Shown here: positions 57,891 through 64,000 of the stretch, in pieces
Numbering within the stretch: position 1 is the first letter of the stretch
Layout: the number at the start of each line of letters is the position of its first letter
From: Verpa conica
Taxonomy: Eukaryota; Ascomycota; Pezizomycetes; Pezizales; Morchellaceae
Assembly (NCBI GenBank): GCA_033030425.1
Contig: JAUFSD010000007.1
Span: 1,364,001-1,428,000 of the forward strand
Direction of reading: 5' to 3'
Length of the DNA: 64,000 nt
Position numbers and translations under genes: made by a program
Notes under the pieces: model-generated
Told to the model about the DNA's origin: nothing
Database searches by the model: none
What the model saw: the letters and a program-made list of their open reading frames with translations, nothing else

Positions 57891-59309
57891 ATGTCGCGGA
57901 CCTTCTCAACCTCAAGGTCCTCAACTTCTTCAGACGACTCTGAAAGGGAGTACCGAGGGCTGGACCATTTCTCTTCTCAGGCGTCTGACGGATCGATACC
58001 AGCCCTGGCTATCTCAACTTCCCAATTTACATCGCAGGCCTCGGAGCCCTCGGTAGCATCAACGGTCACTAGTCCTGAACAGCGCCCTTCTCGGCTTTTG
58101 GATGTCAGCAATATCTTAAATCCTACCCCCCAAAGATCAGCCCAGCATTCCAGGGCAGCAAGCCTTGCACATTTTGGGTCTCCGAGGGCATCTACGCCAA
58201 CAGTCCATCATGGAGCCCAGAGATCTTTGCCGCCATCTCCTATAGATTTGTCTCATGGGGGTGATGCGTCACGAGGAGGGAGCACTTACCCTCGCCGGAT
58301 AGCTCCAGCAGGTCCACCATCAGCACACCATAGGCACTCCACACGGCATAGCCTATCTGGAATAATAAGTGCCCAGGATAATCCATTCCCGTTAGGGACT
58401 CCTCGAAGGCCTGCAGGGTATAGTTCCGATGCTCATCCAGCAGCCCCAGCACCTCCACCTCCGCATTTACCAGCGCCGCCATCTGGCCACCAGTCTCCTG
58501 CTTTCCCTTTTCCTGCCTCCATGCAATATGCACCAAGTTCTTTTTCCACTCCTATGTCTTCAGCGAGTGCCAGCCCAAATACATCTTACTCATCTTATGT
58601 ACAATCTACACAGTCACCACTTCCTCCATCAACACCAACTTTTAATCATCCGGGTTATTCTCTGGGCCATCCCAGTACTCCTATCAATAACCCTTACCCC
58701 TTATCACTATCGACGCACGGGCCTCATGGTGGATATCCAATGATGTCTCTCAACACGGCTCATGGGGCTATCCAAATACCTATAGATACAACAGCTGCGT
58801 CAAAAAGCGCTGACGAGAAGCGGAAACGAAATGCCGGCGCCTCTGCACGGTTCCGCCAACGGAGAAAGGAACGTGAACGCGAAATGTCGACTAGAATTAG
58901 TGACTTAGAGCAGCGCGTCAAGAAGGTAGAGGAGGAGCGAGATTACTACCGGGATCTAGCATTGAGGTTGCAACGGGGTGGACGACCACAGCAAGGGCCA
59001 ACACAATCATTATCACCCCGCGGAATTGGAATGGCAATGGGCCCCGGAGATAGTGGGTTCGGCGGTTTCAGGCCGAGCGAGGTTTCTCGTCCAAGTTCTA
59101 GTATGCGGGATTTTGGGTCGGCAATGACTGGGATAGAAGGAGGTGATCATGGTCAAAGTAGTGGTAGAAGTGGTCATCCAGGGCATCCGGGAACTCCACG
59201 GATAAGACAGTCAATGGAAGGTAGCACCGGCAGTGCACTGAAACGAGAGACTGAAATGTATGATCGGGAACATCACGGGGCTGGGGGTAGTGATCAGCGA
59301 CATCATTAA
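57891..59309 (+). CDS. bZIP transcription factor (CYS3/MetR-like basic region)
   Basis: Nuclear DNA-binding protein of 472 residues in one exon, counted from the first in-frame ATG (57891). The first 300 residues are Ser/Pro/His-rich and disordered, with short proline runs (PAAPAPPPPHLPAPP) that suit an activation region. The bZIP lies at about 58800-58980: the basic region KRKRNAGASARFRQRRKERE with the invariant N...AR pattern, then a leucine-zipper-like helix (ISDLEQRVKKVEEERDYYRDLALRLQ) with only three to four heptads. The NAGASARFR signature resembles fungal CYS3/MetR-type sulphur regulators, but the target pathway cannot be fixed from this alone. The tail is Gly/Ser/His-rich and ends QRHH. 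No sulphur-metabolism gene lies nearby. Confidence 0.88.
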   Translation: MSRTFSTSRSSTSSDDSEREYRGLDHFSSQASDGSIPALAISTSQFTSQASEPSVASTVTSPEQRPSRLLDVSNILNPTPQRSAQHSRAASLAHFGSPRASTPTVHHGAQRSLPPSPIDLSHGGDASRGGSTYPRRIAPAGPPSAHHRHSTRHSLSGIISAQDNPFPLGTPRRPAGYSSDAHPAAPAPPPPHLPAPPSGHQSPAFPFPASMQYAPSSFSTPMSSASASPNTSYSSYVQSTQSPLPPSTPTFNHPGYSLGHPSTPINNPYPLSLSTHGPHGGYPMMSLNTAHGAIQIPIDTTAASKSADEKRKRNAGASARFRQRRKEREREMSTRISDLEQRVKKVEEERDYYRDLALRLQRGGRPQQGPTQSLSPRGIGMAMGPGDSGFGGFRPSEVSRPSSSMRDFGSAMTGIEGGDHGQSSGRSGHPGHPGTPRIRQSMEGSTGSALKRETEMYDREHHGAGGSDQRHH

Positions 59310-60132
59310 ACGTGGCATAACATTTCCTTTGTCATTTCCTATGTGCTTCCTGATTTTATCCGGCGCGGGGAGGTTATTCGTGGGTGGCCATTGTCGATTT
59401 TATTTCCTTTTGCAGTTTCGCTAGAAGTGGGTCATTACTCGTGCGTTTTTGGATTTTTCTCTGCATTTTAGTTACTATCTCCTTTGTTCACATCTGTTTT
59501 CTTTTTGGTTGTTTTTGTCTATTGCATTTGTTTTTCTTTTGTTCACTATCTACTTCCATTCCATCCAATCTTTTAGCGGGGGGACACTTTGTAAATTATC
59601 ATGTTTCTGCTTCTGCGGGAGGGGCGTTGGTTTTCTAGAACATTTTATTCGTCTATTCTTATACGTTCATTTACTCTCTTATATCTTATTTTTTAGTGTT
59701 TATTATTGGACTATCACGGAATATTGTTTCGTTTGTTTCTCTTGAAACATGACCCAGATCACATTATGCGCATATACCCTGTAATAATCTTATTTGTATT
59801 TGTAGCCGTGGTAAACTTGGTTGGTGGGGAAACGCGCGTACAAACAACACATGATTATTTAGAGTTAAAGGCATTATTGTGTTATTGAGTTTTTTAGGAC
59901 CCTAGCATACGCGTTCTTAGGAATTGAGTATAATATTTTCCATGTTTTACCCATAGGCCGGGCAAATGGGTAGATTAGTTCTCTATGTATCTATAGGTAT
60001 AAACGCAAATCGGGTAATCATAGTACAAATTAAAAATTAAAAAAAGGCAAATAAAAAGACATCTAGCGGAATTAAGAGAAATTAGGAGAAATGGCGGGAT
60101 AAAGAATGCTGGGGGTTTCACGAACCCTCGGT
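59310..60132. other. Convergent 3' intergenic region
   Basis: T-rich 3' UTR of the bZIP gene, then AT-rich sequence up to the stop of the minus-strand EVE-domain gene. Nothing else is recognised. Confidence 0.5.
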
Positions 60133-61114
60133 TCATGTCAATTTTTCAAGGGAAATAATAAAATCCCAGCAGTCTTTTGGGACAGGTGATACGCTCAGAC
60201 GGCTCATGTTGAGCAGCGGCATCTCTGACAGCTCACTCTTCGTGTATGTCTTCAGCTCGGCAAGACCAATCTGCCGCTCCAGCTTGCGCCTGAACTCCAC
60301 GTGCACCAGGAACCACTTCGGGTTATCCCTCGATGACTTGGGGTCATAATATGGCTCCGAGGAGTCAAAGGCAGTTTCTGGTAAGATCGCAGTAGGTTAG
60401 GGATCAATCAACTTCTCTTGGTTCGGGGCGGATCGGGGTGGCAAGAGCTGAGATCTGGAACTTACCGTCTGGTGTGGCTTCTTTTACTATCTCCATAATT
60501 CCAACGATGCCGGGTTCCTTACAGTTGCTATTTTTTTATTTATTTTAATACACCCATAAATTTCAATTAATTCTTCCTTTTCGTCCGATAATTGGTGGAG
60601 TTGGGGCGGCAGCAGCGGTGACCAACCTGTGGTAGAAGAACGCCAAATCCCCCTGTCTCATCGCCTTCAGATTATTTCTCGCACTGTAGTTCCTCACTGC
60701 ATACGGAATTAGAACAAAGTGATGATGATCAACCGGCTGCCTTCGAGGCTGAGCGAATAGTGGCTTGAGCTTACCTCCGTCCCAGCCCGCAGGCTCTTTG
60801 CAAGCTTCCAAGTCGTCAATTGAGAACTTCATGTCTTTACCTTTTTCCATTCTAGTCTCTGGCTCCGCCTTCATAAGCCAATAAGACGGCCTCTCACTAG
60901 ACTTAGTTTTGACTTCGTTTTGGGAAGCATTATCCTTTTTTGTTTCGGGTTTTTCTCCTTTCACAGCTGACCCCTTTTTGGACACCTTTTTCGTTGCTGT
61001 GGTTTTTGCCTCCTCCTTTTTGGACTTAATAGGTTGCCCTCGTGAACGGAGGGCTCGTTTGGGGACCGGCTCCTCGGATATAGTTTCTGTGATACGGGTG
61101 CGTTTGGGCGGCAT
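60133..61114 (-). CDS. EVE-domain protein, THYN1-like
   Basis: Homologue of thymocyte nuclear protein 1, a nuclear protein whose PUA-like EVE domain is thought to read modified bases in nucleic acid. The start at 61114 gives MPPKRTRITETISEEPVPKR; the first 80 residues are Lys/Arg/Glu-rich, suiting a nuclear-localisation tail. The EVE domain begins PSYWLMKAEPETRMEKGKDM and continues FSIDDLEACKEPAGWDGG. An intron separates this from VRNYSARNNLKAMRQGDLAF and FYHS; the next exons give NCKEPGIVGIMEIVKEATPD, YYDPKSSRDNPKWFLVHVEF and finally LSVSPVPKDCWDFIISLEKL. The WLMK, WDGVRN and GDLAFFYHS blocks are diagnostic. Four exons are needed. The ligand in fungi is unknown. Confidence 0.92.
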
Positions 61115-62256
61115 GAATTCTAATGTTATATGGGGTGTTGTTGGATAGGTGGAAAAACGACAAGCGGGTTTGTTTGGACGTCTACAGTCCCGTGACCAGA
61201 ATATGGCTTGGCGCCGTGTATGTATGACATGACATGTGCCTATGCCGATCTCTTGCACGGCATAATTATTGATGCGGAGCCCATTTTTATGATGATTCCT
61301 TTTTTTTGTCTTTGATGGTGAAATGCGATGTAAGAGGGTCCACTTGGGCTTCATAGGTTATGTTGCAGTTGGGTGCTTAGCTGTGGTGGCTTGAGGCTTT
61401 TTAGCAGGGCGGAACCCGACGGTCTGGTTCGGTGAAACTTTAATCCAACCTCTGGTGCGGCTCTTTTCTGTGCCGCCGATTCGTTAATCTTAACGACGCT
61501 CATGCAGCCACGATAGTTGCAGCCTGCACCAAGTTCTTGCGTAAAACTGAGTGGTGTAGGTGGAAATGAAAGCTGCAATTATCCGTGTCTACCTGCGTAT
61601 CTATCATCTCATATTTTTTTTTTATTTTAAATTCGGCTTCGGTCGGTTTGTTGCCAGCTTCCGGCATATCGGATTTCTGCTCCCGTTGCTGACAGCTTTG
61701 TACATTGCCGCGGTTATGTGTGGTCCGCATTTTACGGGGTTCTCCGGAAACGTTATTACGGTCGAGATTTAAATCATTGGTGCATATTGCAGCGTGTATT
61801 TTTGAGATTACCCGGTTTGACAGGCAGGGTTGGAATTTGCCGTAGCCTGGGCTTGACTGGTGAGTGATAGGTTATGAATCACACTATTCTACAATATACT
61901 CTCTTTGTGGTAGGTATAGAAGATTCTTGCCGTAAAGCTTTAGAAGACGAAAGTACACCTTAGGGGAGAGCATAACTACATGTGGTTTAAGGGATTTACC
62001 GGCTGTGCATAACTATGCATGCATAATCCAAGAAACAATAGAACAACTACCGACTATGGAGTTCGGTAGCACAGCTAGTTTTAAATGTCCGTACGTTCTA
62101 ATTAAGCCTTTACTTACGAAAAAAACCGGGGTAAAAAGCAAGCACTTAGAAAGGTGGTTTAGAAAATACAGAAGGAATATTATGAAAAGAGTGAGGGGGT
62201 TCGGGTAAACACCAAACTATAATAAAAAAATAGAAGGCGTAGCACTACATTCTCAA
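61115..62256. other. Intergenic region
   Basis: Promoter of the EVE gene and the 3' flank of the carboxylesterase. A 67-codon basic frame at 62005-62208 (plus) has no recognised family and is not called as a gene. Confidence 0.4.

Positions 62257-64000
<1,744 letters not shown>

Noticed and set aside
62005..62208. 67-codon basic open frame
   Set aside because: No family recognised; it lies in an intergenic region with no promoter or splice evidence. It could be real, but the sequence alone does not support it.

Overview
The window looks like nuclear DNA of a filamentous ascomycete (Pezizomycotina). Genes carry several short introns (about 50-150 nt) with GTATGT/GTAAGT-type donors and YAG acceptors. 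The orthologues are typically fungal: MIC60, SAC1, Rab5/Vps21, bL36m/RTC6, NBS1 and fungal HNH-domain proteins. Genes are widely spaced and separated by AT-rich DNA full of short inverted-repeat elements. That low gene density would fit an early-diverging lineage such as Pezizomycetes, but this last point is inference only.

Layout. 1-4.3 kb: a gene of the interferon-induced 6-16 (ISG12) family and several inverted-repeat elements. 4.3-10.4 kb: DNA polymerase kappa (+), then PHAF1 (-) and a Rab5-type GTPase (+) diverging from one intergenic region. 13.0-15.3 kb: MIC60. 17.7-20.4 kb: SAC1 phosphoinositide phosphatase. 21.8-24.8 kb: an F-box protein (-) and mitoribosomal bL36m (+). 25.6-27.0 kb: an apparently intact Tc1/mariner-type transposon with TA duplications. 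27-29.6 kb: AT-rich DNA without genes. 29.6-34.7 kb: a five-exon LYRM2-like gene (+) tail-to-tail with NBS1/nibrin (-), then an HNH-domain protein (+). 35.9-38.9 kb: an RPEL-repeat protein and a fold-type I aminotransferase. 39.6-41.2 kb: a nest of TA-flanked miniature elements. 41.9-45.4 kb: a DnaJ/DnaJ-X co-chaperone and a nucleotide-sugar epimerase/reductase (both -). 46.5-49.1 kb: an aldehyde dehydrogenase. 52.3-53.8 kb: an SMP-30/gluconolactonase protein. 57.9-59.3 kb: a bZIP transcription factor with a long pyrimidine-rich upstream region. 60.1-61.1 kb: a THYN1-like EVE-domain protein (-). From 62.3 kb to the right edge: a type-B carboxylesterase (-), cut off by the window end.

The genes are mostly unrelated housekeeping functions, so no biosynthetic cluster is seen. 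Possible functional links are PHAF1 with Rab5 (phagophore/endosome membranes, with SAC1 nearby acting on phosphoinositides) and three mitochondrial genes (MIC60, bL36m, LYRM2-like). The transposon compartment is rich: one autonomous-looking mariner element and at least nine non-autonomous inverted-repeat elements in several families. All gene models here are hand-spliced from the sequence; 5' ends and some junctions need transcript evidence.
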